The notes below the pieces were generated by a model. That model was given only the letters and a program-made list of their open reading frames with translations, had not been told where the DNA came from and ran no database searches. Below are positions 44,354-52,533 of a stretch of 64,000 bases of DNA, one piece after another (the stretch's first letter is position 1; every line of letters begins with the position of its first letter). Position numbers and translations under genes: made by a program. Source of the stretch: Dictyobacter alpinus (GTDB lineage: Bacteria; Chloroflexota; Ktedonobacteria; Ktedonobacterales; Ktedonobacteraceae); the NCBI RefSeq assembly GCF_003967575.1, contig NZ_BIFT01000002.1, positions 2,976,001 through 3,040,000 of the forward strand, in the 5' to 3' direction.

Positions 44354-44775
44354 GAGTAGAGATTCCTTCCATTGAATAGCAAACAACGATCAACAAGCAC
44401 AAAAAAGCCGGGGCAAGCAGATATGCAGCCGCGCACAGCTTGCCTGATCAGTTTGCTAAAGGGAAGCAGAGAAATGCTGACAGCAAGGCCATGGCGTCTG
44501 TTTTTTCTGGTCGCCCATGGCCTGTTTGTGGTGGAGTAAGAGAGCTTCTTACTGCGAGGTATAGGATGAATATAACCTCAAAAAAGGCATACTCCGGCCC
44601 TGGGCGCCTGAGCGCGGACCGCAGAGTATGTTGCAATTGCCAGGTCTGGTGGTTTTGGATACCATTGACAGCCTCGCATCCTTTTTGAGATAAGACATCC
44701 AGAGCATGTAGATACTCGCTATTACCAGCGAAGTATAATTATAGGTTACCTGATAAACAAATTTGTTGTCAAGTA
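44354..44775. other. Intergenic region ending in a terminator-like hairpin
   Basis: 422 bases between the GNAT start and the HNH nuclease end, both on the minus strand. It holds the terminator-like hairpin at 44401-44444 and an imperfect CATACTC/GAGTATG pair near 44590-44630. No convincing frame. A small RNA or long 3' leader between the two is possible. Confidence 0.4.
44401..44444 (-). terminator. Terminator-like hairpin on the minus strand
   Basis: GGCAAGC (44412-44418) with GCTTGCC (44438-44444) and, on the minus strand, a run of six T (complement of AAAAAA at 44401-44406). It lies about 330 bases past the HNH nuclease stop, too far for a usual 3' end, which hints at a separate short transcript. 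Confidence 0.5.
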
Positions 44776-45381
44776 CTATGATTCATCAGATGCATCATTG
44801 GGATTGGTATCAGGAGGGATCTGGCTGTAGTATTGGAGCCAATTGGTGGCGATTTCGCTTTGGGCCTCGCGTAGCGAAATTTTGCCCGAGCATACCTGAT
44901 CGTGGAGGTAATTCTCAACTTGATTTTTCTGACGATAGCCAGGGAAAGGCTTTTCAGGTTCTGGCCAGAGATTGGAGATGTCGTTAGAGCCTCCTAACTG
45001 GAGACTGACGAGATGGTCTATTTCATATTGTCCGGGCAGGCGGGTCTTGATGCCATAAGAGGCGTAGACCTTTCTTTTAAGTGGTTGAGAAACGTTGCGA
45101 ACAGAGCCAGCATAGCCAGGAGTGCAGATCTCCTGGGCCGTAGCCTGCGGAAAAATAGCGCCCGGCGTACACTCACTATCCTGGAGCGGTCCATCTATCC
45201 TGCAGCCAGAAGTTTTGGTTTGCTTACCCCAGTCCGGCTCGATATAAGATTGGCCTGACCGGTTACTGGTAACCACCGATGATTGTGACCAGCGTGTTGA
45301 TAGTGGCAAAAGATTATAACTGTACAGGATCACGAGTAGCAGGAGAATTACGATCAAGATCAACAGAGATTTGACGTACAT
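44776..45381 (-). CDS. Membrane-anchored HNH-type nuclease
   Basis: 201 residues from ATG 45381 behind GGAAAGGAGC. One N-terminal TM/anchor (about 3-25), a linker, then the DH-x(n)-N-x(n)-N-type HNH core YEIDHLVSLQLGGSNDISNLWPE followed by QKNQVENYLHDQVCSGKISLREAQ. Four Cys residues suggest extracytoplasmic disulfides. The family is widespread and often secreted; probably degrades external DNA. It faces outward if the anchor is a signal-anchor. Confidence 0.8.
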   Translation of the reverse strand: MYVKSLLILIVILLLLVILYSYNLLPLSTRWSQSSVVTSNRSGQSYIEPDWGKQTKTSGCRIDGPLQDSECTPGAIFPQATAQEICTPGYAGSVRNVSQPLKRKVYASYGIKTRLPGQYEIDHLVSLQLGGSNDISNLWPEPEKPFPGYRQKNQVENYLHDQVCSGKISLREAQSEIATNWLQYYSQIPPDTNPNDASDES

Positions 45382-45422
45382 AATGCTCCTTTCCTGTAGT
45401 CCATAACAGCACACGTTAATGT

Positions 45423-46262
45423 TTAATCGGATTGCAGAATCAGCCAGGTGTCATCAAAATAACTGGCCTGTAGATCGGGCCAGCGGATCCAATAGTAAAG
45501 CATGCCGGTGCTACCCCAGCGCATATGGATGCGCTCATCGGTATCGACCTGTAACAATAAGCGCCAGTCTCGACTTCTGGTCGTCAGGAGTTCTATGCGT
45601 GGATCTGTAGCATCCCGTACACCAGCGTGCATCAACTGGCACTGTTCCTGCATATCATCCTGTAGCATATAAGGATGTCCCAGAACGTGATGGCTTGGTT
45701 CCGTACCCGTGTATAGTGAGCTCACCAGTTGATCGTAGCGATCCTGTTCATCATCGCTCCAATCGAAATGGGTGAGTAGCGATGTGGGCAACTGGGAGAG
45801 TGTGAAGTCGTTAGCGAATTTGATCCGACAGGCGGAGAAGCGATCTGAGCAGGGCAATGAGACAGGAGGTAACCTGGGCCGGAGGTGTGTGGCATCGTGG
45901 CGGAAAAGTACGGACCAGCTCCCCATATCATCGGGATTGGCGCCATATACCTGCTGGCGAGCCGCATAGAAAAACCAGAGCATCCCATGGACAGGTAACG
46001 CACGCGCACTATCATAGGATGATAGCTCCTCCAGCCGTAGCTGTGCTACAAAGGCCAGCGGCAACTGCTTCCATCGCGGCCACTCGATATCCATGGGAAG
46101 ATCTGGTAGTCCGCCGATTTTAGAGTTACCCACAACCATAGCGGCCTCTGGCGTTGGCGCAGTCACAAGACTGATCGCAGGAGCCATCAAGGCTGGCAAA
46201 TCCTTGAGCAGGCGCGATAAGCCAGCAGCTACCAGAGCTTCACGCAGCGCCTTTTTGTTCAT
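45423..46262 (-). CDS. DUF1963 (YwqG-like) protein
   Basis: 279 residues from ATG 46262, though no ribosome site stands out and the frame is open upstream to 46442. Matches the DUF1963 pattern: NSKIGGLPDLPMDIEWPRWKQLPLAFVAQLRLEEL, LPVHGMLWFFYAA, HVLGHPYMLQDDMQEQC and the C-terminal WRLLLQVDTDERIHMRWGSTGMLYYWI. Function is unknown; often linked to toxin-immunity or stress. Ends 41 bases upstream of the HNH nuclease start, so the two may form an operon. Confidence 0.85.
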   Translation of the reverse strand: MNKKALREALVAAGLSRLLKDLPALMAPAISLVTAPTPEAAMVVGNSKIGGLPDLPMDIEWPRWKQLPLAFVAQLRLEELSSYDSARALPVHGMLWFFYAARQQVYGANPDDMGSWSVLFRHDATHLRPRLPPVSLPCSDRFSACRIKFANDFTLSQLPTSLLTHFDWSDDEQDRYDQLVSSLYTGTEPSHHVLGHPYMLQDDMQEQCQLMHAGVRDATDPRIELLTTRSRDWRLLLQVDTDERIHMRWGSTGMLYYWIRWPDLQASYFDDTWLILQSD

Positions 46263-46510
46263 TGTAACATTGTCCGTTCTTGTGCATGCTATTATGTTAT
46301 CCCTACCAGCACACACGTCGTGGATAAATCGTTTGTTACAGATGATGGAAAAGGGCTGACTGACAGCTTTATGGTGTCTTTTCTCGTTCATCCATTGGGC
46401 TCCACAAGCAGTTCTGGTCGATAAGTGGACCGCAGAACGCACATCTGTTTCCCATAGGTGATGCGTATATCCAATAGTATAACTGTGCTAACAATGAAAG
46501 AAGGTTAGAC

Positions 46511-47449
46511 ATGAAGTTTAGCGCTGAAATTCCAAATGGCTGGAAAATGAATCTGGCAATGATTCCAGATCCTGTTGATGCTTATGAAGCAATGACCAAT
46601 GTGGCCAAGGCTGCTGATGAGACTGGTTATGAGTCTCTCTGGATGGTTGACCACTTTCATACAGTTCCTGTCCCCTCGCAGGAAGTAACGTTTGAGACGT
46701 GGATGTCGCTGGCGGCTATTGCACGTGACACCAAACGGATCCGTATCGGCCAGATTGTGACCTGTAATGGTTATCGCAATCCTGCCTTGCTGGCGAAAAT
46801 GGCCAGTACGATGGATGTGCTTTCGCATGGGCGCTTGAATTTTGGTATTGGTTCGGGCTGGTACGAACATGAGTATCGAGCTTATGGTTATCCTTATCCT
46901 GATGCCCCAGAGCGCCTGCGCATGTTGCGAGAAGCTTTGCAGGTCATCCATGCGATGTGGGAACAGGAAGAGGCCTATTTTGAAGGTAAGTATTACCAGA
47001 TTCGTGGTGCGATAAACCAACCAAAGGGAGTACAGAAACCGCATATCCCGATTCTGATCGGTGGTGGTGGCGAGAAAGTCACGCTTAAACTGGTCGCGCA
47101 ATATGGTGATGGTTGTAATGTGGGTGGTGATCTGCAGACCATTAAGCATAAGCTGGACGTTTTGAAGCAGCATTGTGATAACGTGGGACGTGATTATTCA
47201 ACCATCAACTGTACCTCAGGTACTGTTTGCGCTATTGCTGATAGCGATGCTGAAGCTATGGCATCGTTGCCCGAGCGTGTCAGGGCACAGGTGGGCGAAA
47301 CCTCACTCGTTGGTAGTCCTGAAACAATTCGACAGCGTGTTGCCGATCTAGAAGGTGCGGGCATTCATGAGCTGATCCTGGATTTCCCAGGTATTGCAGC
47401 CGACCTGACTCCACTTTACCGTTTCGCGCAAGAGTTTATCCAGCAGTAA
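46511..47449 (+). CDS. LLM-class (F420-type) oxidoreductase
   Basis: 312 residues, luciferase-like TIM barrel: ESLWMVDHFHT, LSHGRLNFGIGSGWYEHEYRAYGYPYP, PHIPILIGGGGEKVTLKLVAQYGDG and a C-terminal ETSLVGSPETIRQRVADLE. AAGG lies ahead of ATG 46511. Probably F420H2 dependent. Divergent from DUF1963. Second of three such genes in the window. Confidence 0.9.
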   Translation: MKFSAEIPNGWKMNLAMIPDPVDAYEAMTNVAKAADETGYESLWMVDHFHTVPVPSQEVTFETWMSLAAIARDTKRIRIGQIVTCNGYRNPALLAKMASTMDVLSHGRLNFGIGSGWYEHEYRAYGYPYPDAPERLRMLREALQVIHAMWEQEEAYFEGKYYQIRGAINQPKGVQKPHIPILIGGGGEKVTLKLVAQYGDGCNVGGDLQTIKHKLDVLKQHCDNVGRDYSTINCTSGTVCAIADSDAEAMASLPERVRAQVGETSLVGSPETIRQRVADLEGAGIHELILDFPGIAADLTPLYRFAQEFIQQ

Positions 47450-47468
47450 GATAGGCAGAAGACATCAT

Positions 47469-47506
47469 AAAATCCCCGACCATCTCATAAAATGGTCGGG
47501 GATTTT
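47469..47506. terminator. Bidirectional terminator between convergent genes
   Basis: AAAATCCCCGACCAT (47469-47483) is the perfect complement of ATGGTCGGGGATTTT (47492-47506), eight-base loop. A and T runs at the stem ends serve both strands. Follows the F420-type gene by 19 bases. Confidence 0.85.
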
Positions 47507-47540
47507 CTAATGCTGAAAAACTGTTACTTGTATAAAGCTT

Positions 47541-48304
47541 TTAAATCCATCCACCGGGTTGGGTGATCCAGCCGCCATCGACGACGATGGTATTCCCTTG
47601 AATGTGCAATGAATGATCATCAGCCAGGAAGAGGACAACGTTAGCAACATCGTCAGGGGTACCCAGACGTCCATCGGGCGTGGCTGCTTTGGTTGCTGTA
47701 ACCAGTTGTGGGTTGGAGGTGAGTTGCTCTGTCATCGGTGTTTCAATCATGCCAGGAGCGACCGTGTTAAAATTGATGCCATAGCGCGCATATTCAACGA
47801 CCCAGGCACGGGCCAACTGATCCTGAGCAGCTTTGGTGGCACCATATAATGATTGATCTTTAACACCACGCAGACCGGCGATGCTGGATATAATGACAAC
47901 ACGGCCATGCTGCTGTTTAATCATAGCTGGTAGAGCCGCCGCAGTCAGAAAATAGGTTCCCGGACGTTGCGCTGGAAAATGATATCAAACAGAGCAGGTG
48001 TGGCATCTGTGGTTGATTCAAAGATGGACCAACCAGCGGAATGGACCAAAATTTCGACCGGTCCAAGCGTCTCTTCAACCGCGGTGATTATTTGTGTGGG
48101 AGCCTGTTCATCTTCCTGCTCATGTGCGACAAACATCGCTTGCCCACCTGATCGCTGAATGGTCTCCACCACCTCCATCCCCCGCTCTCTGTTACGACCA
48201 GCCACGGCGACCCTCGCTCCACACTCACCGAAGCGGCGGGCAATACAGGCTCCGATACCAGATGTGGCTCCTGTAACTAAGGCCACACGTTGTTTTACAC
48301 CCAT
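47541..48304 (-). pseudogene. SDR-family oxidoreductase interrupted by a one-base deletion
   Basis: Two adjoining frames make one SDR. The N-terminal part (48304-47945) has TGATSGIGACIARRFG and LVHSAGW; it runs into a stop after FQRNVREPIF. Reading the next frame gives GTYFLTAAALPAM joined to MIKQQHGRVVIISSIAG, YGATKAAQDQLAR and VDGGWITQPGGWI. The break is at the C run 47959-47961: one more C restores NVRGTYFL. AGGAGAG precedes ATG 48304. The loss is recent or a sequencing error; the rest is intact, including Ser and YxxxK. Confidence 0.8.
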
Positions 48305-48647
48305 GGCTTCTCTCCTGCTCTCTGAACTGCTAACGTTCCATCTACATATTCTACCGCCATTGTCATTCTGGCTTTAGCTATGGCACGCCTTTTTGAATAT
48401 GAAGGTTACATTCAGAATAGGCTCTTCATTCTTTCTCTGGAAAGCTGGAGGAGGAGGGTTGCGAGGACTGCCGCTCCTGCCCTCTGCTTTTCCTGTAAAG
48501 GATCGAGACTGGATAAATTTCCCAGCGAAAATGTAGAGCTTATTGCGTCTATTATTATGGTAACCATCGCAACTTCCAGGTCTGTGTACGTTGTTTATTG
48601 TTGTATTTATCTGTATTCAACAAGGCACCAAAAGGAGAAGAATCGCG
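48305..48647. other. Intergenic region, nothing recognised
   Basis: 343 bases between the divergent SDR pseudogene and the membrane protein gene. Frames crossing it show no family likeness and no ribosome site. Confidence 0.4.
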
Positions 48648-49907
48648 ATGCAAGAAGATGTCGAAACATCTCGCTGGAACATTCAGTCGAGCCCTCTGCG
48701 CGCAGGTATGCGTATCCTGCTCATCACTGCTATGATTGTCTTTGTTGTTACTGTTATTATTGGACTCATTAATGGGCAGCGTGTATTTAAGCTCAGTCAT
48801 GATGTACTACTGACCCACGTTCATGCGGGAACGCTGGGATGGATTACACTTAGTGTCTTTGCTGTGGGGCTCTGGTTCTTTGGCGAAGGACTAAGTTCGA
48901 CGTTAAGAGATCGCTACTTACGCTGGCTCAGTATTATCTCCGCTATCGCTGTTCCCCTCTACGTTCTAGCCTTCCTGAGTGGAAACTATCTTGCGCGAGC
49001 CATCTTTGGTGTACCCGTGCTCCTGGTCATTCTGGGATTTTTCGTTTGGATCGCCGGTCGCGTCAACAAGGTTCGCCTTAGTCTGGCACGTTTAGCGGTC
49101 CTATGTGCGCTCTTCACACTGATCCTAGGAGCGCTGGTGGGGGTACTTTTACAATTCCAGTATGCCAGTGCTACCACGTTACTGCCTGCCGGAGCCTTTG
49201 GCGCACATCCCGCTTCGCTTGTCGCAGGCTACTTGATCCTGATCGGTATCGCGTTATGTGAACATGGCTTGATGCCCAGTACGGAACGTTTGCCTCGTCT
49301 AGGTTTAGCCATGATCCTCTGTTTCCTTATCTCAGGTCTGGCGCTAGGAATAGGACTGCTCTTTAATGCACAGCCTTTGCTCGGCCTTGCGCTATTGCTG
49401 GATATCGCTGGAGGCATACTCTTTCTCATCCGTATCATTCCTCGCGTCTTACGTTTGAGCTGGTTGGGGCGTGGCGGTAATCGTTTTCTAGCGATCAGCG
49501 CGATTTTCATCGTGGCAGAGGTGGTGCTGACAACGATCGTCACTATCCTGGAGATCACCACCAACGGACATGCACCTGACAACCTGATCATCGCGCTCGA
49601 CCACACAACCTTTGTCGGTGTCATGACTAATGCCATCTTTGGCCTGATCATCGAGGCCACGGTCGAGCGACGCGATTTCTGGCCCTGGGCGGAAGACGTA
49701 GCCTTCTGGGGTATGAATCTCGGTGCCGCAGGCTTTATTATTAGTCTGATTACTGATGCACGTTTCCTTGAGCCCATCTTCACACCAATTATGGGACTGG
49801 CAATTTTACTGGCACTTATCACCTTCTCCATACGCATGTTACGGCCACCTGTCGCCGCTATCGAAGTACGTGCAGGCGGCGTAGGTCCAGTTGAGCCCGC
49901 CAACTGA
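48648..49907 (+). CDS. Multi-TM protein resembling heme-copper oxidase subunit I
   Basis: 419 residues from ATG 48648 behind AAGGAG, with about 12 TM segments. His-rich signatures LLTHVHAGTLGWITL near TM2, GAFGAHPASLVAGYLILIGIALCEHG and IALDHTTFVGVMTNAIFGLI sit at positions like those of the heme ligands in heme-copper oxidase/NOR-like subunit I proteins. The length is shorter than a catalytic subunit and no Cu-binding subunit is nearby. It may be a heme-binding membrane protein of the NnrS/HCO-like group. Divergent from the SDR pseudogene; a terminator follows. Confidence 0.6.
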   Translation: MQEDVETSRWNIQSSPLRAGMRILLITAMIVFVVTVIIGLINGQRVFKLSHDVLLTHVHAGTLGWITLSVFAVGLWFFGEGLSSTLRDRYLRWLSIISAIAVPLYVLAFLSGNYLARAIFGVPVLLVILGFFVWIAGRVNKVRLSLARLAVLCALFTLILGALVGVLLQFQYASATTLLPAGAFGAHPASLVAGYLILIGIALCEHGLMPSTERLPRLGLAMILCFLISGLALGIGLLFNAQPLLGLALLLDIAGGILFLIRIIPRVLRLSWLGRGGNRFLAISAIFIVAEVVLTTIVTILEITTNGHAPDNLIIALDHTTFVGVMTNAIFGLIIEATVERRDFWPWAEDVAFWGMNLGAAGFIISLITDARFLEPIFTPIMGLAILLALITFSIRMLRPPVAAIEVRAGGVGPVEPAN

Positions 49908-49932
49908 GGTTTTTTGAAATACTTATGCAAAG

Positions 49933-49968
49933 GAAGGATCCTCTGGTGCATATGCCAGAGGATCCTTC
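49933..49968 (+). terminator. Stem-loop after the HCO-like gene
   Basis: GAAGGATCCTCTGG pairs with CCAGAGGATCCTTC (49933-49968), eight-base loop, 25 bases past the stop. Only a short T/C tract follows. Confidence 0.7.
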
Positions 49969-50156
49969 TCTCATATGCTGGTCCTACAAAGAAGCCTTCT
50001 TCTTAAGTGTGGTTTCATATTGTGTTTTAGAAGTATACAGACCATTAGATGAGCAAGATTCGAGAAGTTTTTTATGTATAATGTTATATACTTGTGATAA
50101 TTCCCGGATTGAGATACATCGGTCTGATTCATAAGGATGAAGAATTGGAGAACAGG

Positions 50157-50651
50157 ATGAGTATGAAACTAATCTGGAAAAAGGGGCGTGGAAAACTAGG
50201 GATTCTCACTCCATTGATAGGAACTTGGCATACGCTTGCCGATACTCCTCAGGGGGCGGTCCTTTGTACACGCAGTTTTCAGAAAGTGTTGAATGGCTCA
50301 TATATTGAGCTGACCGCTATCTGGCATCTGGGAGAGAATGGCTATGAGGAACGGGCCTTCTTTGGCTGTGATGCGGCGAGAACTATACGCTTCTGGTCGT
50401 TTACCTCTGACGGAAAACAATCTAGCGGGGAGCAGACTGATACCATTGATATTCATCCTGAAGCCCTTGGGTTTATCGCCCAGATGCCTGCCGGGATAGC
50501 CCGCCAGATCTACTGGCCAGATGAAACCCAGGGATTCCATTGGGCTGTGGAGTCGCAAACGAAAAAAGGCTGGAAGCGCTTTGTTGAGCATCATTATATT
50601 TCCGATACCCAACCAATTACATCCCCCGAAGACGCTCCACTACATTCCTGA
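50157..50651 (+). CDS. Hypothetical lipocalin-like protein
   Basis: 164 residues from ATG 50157 (GGAGAACAGG upstream). Alternating beta-strand pattern: LIGTWHTLADTPQGAVLCTRSF, YIELTAIWHLGENGYEERAFFG, RTIRFWSFTSDGKQSSGE, then a C-terminal GWKRFVEHHYI. The GTW motif plus ten or so strands resembles DUF1579/lipocalin-like small-ligand carriers; I cannot name the family. Its stop lies inside the left arm of a 20-bp hairpin. Confidence 0.6.
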   Translation: MSMKLIWKKGRGKLGILTPLIGTWHTLADTPQGAVLCTRSFQKVLNGSYIELTAIWHLGENGYEERAFFGCDAARTIRFWSFTSDGKQSSGEQTDTIDIHPEALGFIAQMPAGIARQIYWPDETQGFHWAVESQTKKGWKRFVEHHYISDTQPITSPEDAPLHS

Positions 50652-50700
50652 TGTTCTCACCAATATATCTCCTAGTATGCTGGTGAGAACATCAGGAATG
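50643..50700. repeat. Perfect 20-bp inverted repeat across the stop codon
   Basis: 50643-50662 (CATTCCTGATGTTCTCACCA) is the exact complement of 50681-50700; 18-base loop. The TGA stop (50649-50651) of the lipocalin-like gene is inside the left arm. Likely a terminator or 3' stabilising hairpin; no T run. Confidence 0.6.
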
Positions 50701-50792
50701 CCTCATGAAACTCAAACATTTATTTATGTTCAAGGCTTTTTTTGCACGCTCACACTTAAATTCAGGTCGATGTTGTAGGTAATAGAATGACA

Positions 50793-50822
50793 TTGACGTT
50801 AACGTTAATCTTGTTGTATACT
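50793..50822 (+). promoter_or_regulatory. Promoter with palindromic spacer ahead of the MFS gene
   Basis: TTGACG (50793-50798), 18-base spacer, TATACT (50817-50822). A perfect palindrome ACGTTAACGT (50796-50805) overlaps the -35 and the spacer. This arrangement suits a repressor or a MerR-type activator. The first gene downstream is the MFS transporter at 51049. Confidence 0.55.
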
Positions 50823-51048
50823 ATAAGTGAGCTAAAAGGGGATGGTAGATGCGTGGTGGTGGGTAGCTTGTATGGCATCCTCGGAAATCTGTCCGATACT
50901 CTGTTTTTATGGGCTCCTCTTTGTGTTCTGATGGATAGGTGGCTGTGACTTTTTTAGGGGAGGTTATACTGTTCTATTTGGAATAGAAATGGATGGTTCT
51001 TATAGCGATTATATATATTTAAAAAATTATAGATGGGAAAAAGGATTA

Positions 51049-52353
51049 ATGCAAACGACGGAAAGAAATGGAATACACATTACTGGTCAATTGACCGAGC
51101 CGCAGGGTGGAAAGTTTTTGCAGGCGTTTCCTGCCTTGCAGCATAGAAACTTTCGGCTATTCTGGTTTGGGCAGCTTATTTCATTGATCGGCACCTGGAT
51201 GCAGACCACCGGACAGTCCTGGCTGGTCTTACAGTTGACGCATAATTCGCTGGCATTGGGAACGGTTGGCGCACTACAATTTTTGCCGGTGCTGCTGTTC
51301 ACCTTGTTTGGTGGCGTCCTCGCCGATAGGCTGCCCAAGCGCAGGGTACTGTTTGGAACACAAACATTCGCATGTGTATTAGCAACTACATTGTTTGTGC
51401 TCTATATAACGCATACCGTGCAGATCTGGCATGTGTATACCCTGGCCTTCCTGCTGGGCATCAATAACTCAATCGACATGCCGACACGTCAGGCTTTTGT
51501 GGTAGAGATGGTGGGGCGGAAAGCGCTGGGAAATGCGGTGGCTCTAAACTCATCAGTCTTTAACATGGCAAAAATCGTAGGTCCAGGCGTTGCGGGACTG
51601 ATTATCGCACGCTTTGGTGAGGGTCCACTGTTTCTTGGGAACGCGATCAGCTTTATTCCTGTTCTGATCTGCCTGTTCCTGTTGGATCCTGCAAAGTTGT
51701 TTGCTGGTAAGCCCCAGAAGAATGCGGAACAGGTTGGTCCGCTCAAGAGTCTGCATGAAGGATTAAATTATGTCTGGCGGACACCAGCGATTTTCTTGAT
51801 TATCGCTGTGGTTGGGATCGTATCGCTGTTTGGCATCAACTTCAATGTTGTTGAGCCACTGGTCAGTACCGACCTGTTGCACCAGGGGGCGCAAGGGTTT
51901 GGCTTGCTCTCATCTTCATTTGGTATTGGAGCCCTGATCGGAGCACTCTCGATTGCTACTGGACACAAAAATCCTAATTTCAAGAAGATGCTGACACGTG
52001 CCGCCTTCTTCTGTATTGGATTGGGGTTAGTCGGGTTTTCCCATAACTATCTGTTATCGCTGGCCCTCGCCATGGTGACCGGTTTCTGTATGATCACCTT
52101 TACCGCTGCCGCTAATACTGCCTTGCAGACCGTGGCGCCAGACCATCTGCGTGGTCGTGTCATGAGCGTTTACATGCTCGTCTTTAACGGCACCACCCCG
52201 ATTGGGAATCTATTCACTGGTTGGCTGGCTGGTGTAATTGGTATCTCGCTGACTTTGATCGTCAATGCCGCAATCAGCCTGGTTGCCGTGATCATCGGCT
52301 GGTTTAAACGTGGGAAAGCCGAGAAAAATCTTTCGCAAGTTTTCTCCAAATAA
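51049..52353 (+). CDS. MFS transporter (MFS_3/EntS-like)
   Basis: 434 residues from ATG 51049 behind AAGGA; the frame runs back to 50989 without support. About 12 TM segments. MFS_3 hallmarks: FPALQHRNFRLFWFGQLISLIGTWMQTTGQSWLVLQLT at the start, FGGVLADRLPKRRVL (A motif), DMPTRQAFVVEMV and HLRGRVMSVYMLVFNGTTPIGNL. The EntS/tetracycline-exporter-like group exports siderophores or drugs. The promoter with palindromic spacer indicates regulated expression. Confidence 0.9.
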   Translation: MQTTERNGIHITGQLTEPQGGKFLQAFPALQHRNFRLFWFGQLISLIGTWMQTTGQSWLVLQLTHNSLALGTVGALQFLPVLLFTLFGGVLADRLPKRRVLFGTQTFACVLATTLFVLYITHTVQIWHVYTLAFLLGINNSIDMPTRQAFVVEMVGRKALGNAVALNSSVFNMAKIVGPGVAGLIIARFGEGPLFLGNAISFIPVLICLFLLDPAKLFAGKPQKNAEQVGPLKSLHEGLNYVWRTPAIFLIIAVVGIVSLFGINFNVVEPLVSTDLLHQGAQGFGLLSSSFGIGALIGALSIATGHKNPNFKKMLTRAAFFCIGLGLVGFSHNYLLSLALAMVTGFCMITFTAAANTALQTVAPDHLRGRVMSVYMLVFNGTTPIGNLFTGWLAGVIGISLTLIVNAAISLVAVIIGWFKRGKAEKNLSQVFSK

Positions 52354-52401
52354 AGCATTGATACCATTTGATGAGGGGCAGATACGTAGATAGTGTTGTT
52401 G

Positions 52402-52445
52402 AAATAGAAAGGCCAATCCTCAATCGAAGATTGGCCTTTCTATTT
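52402..52445 (+). terminator. Terminator of the MFS gene
   Basis: A 17-bp perfect stem (AAATAGAAAGGCCAATC with GATTGGCCTTTCTATTT, 10-base loop) 48 bases past the stop; the right arm ends in TTTCTATTT. Confidence 0.75.
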
Positions 52446-52533
52446 GTCTCTTTGCAGATATGCTTTATTTCATTTTTCTGTTCATAGTAAAGAGTAGAGA
52501 CGATAAATAATGGAGACAGGACAGCCCCACATC

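Noticed and set aside
47945..47975. Programmed frameshifting in the SDR gene
   Set aside because: The site CCGGGAACC has no slippery heptamer or downstream pseudoknot; a simple base loss explains it.
49229..49951. A 240-codon basic frame opposite the HCO-like gene
   Set aside because: Antisense shadow, with Ser/Arg/Pro-rich product and no domain.
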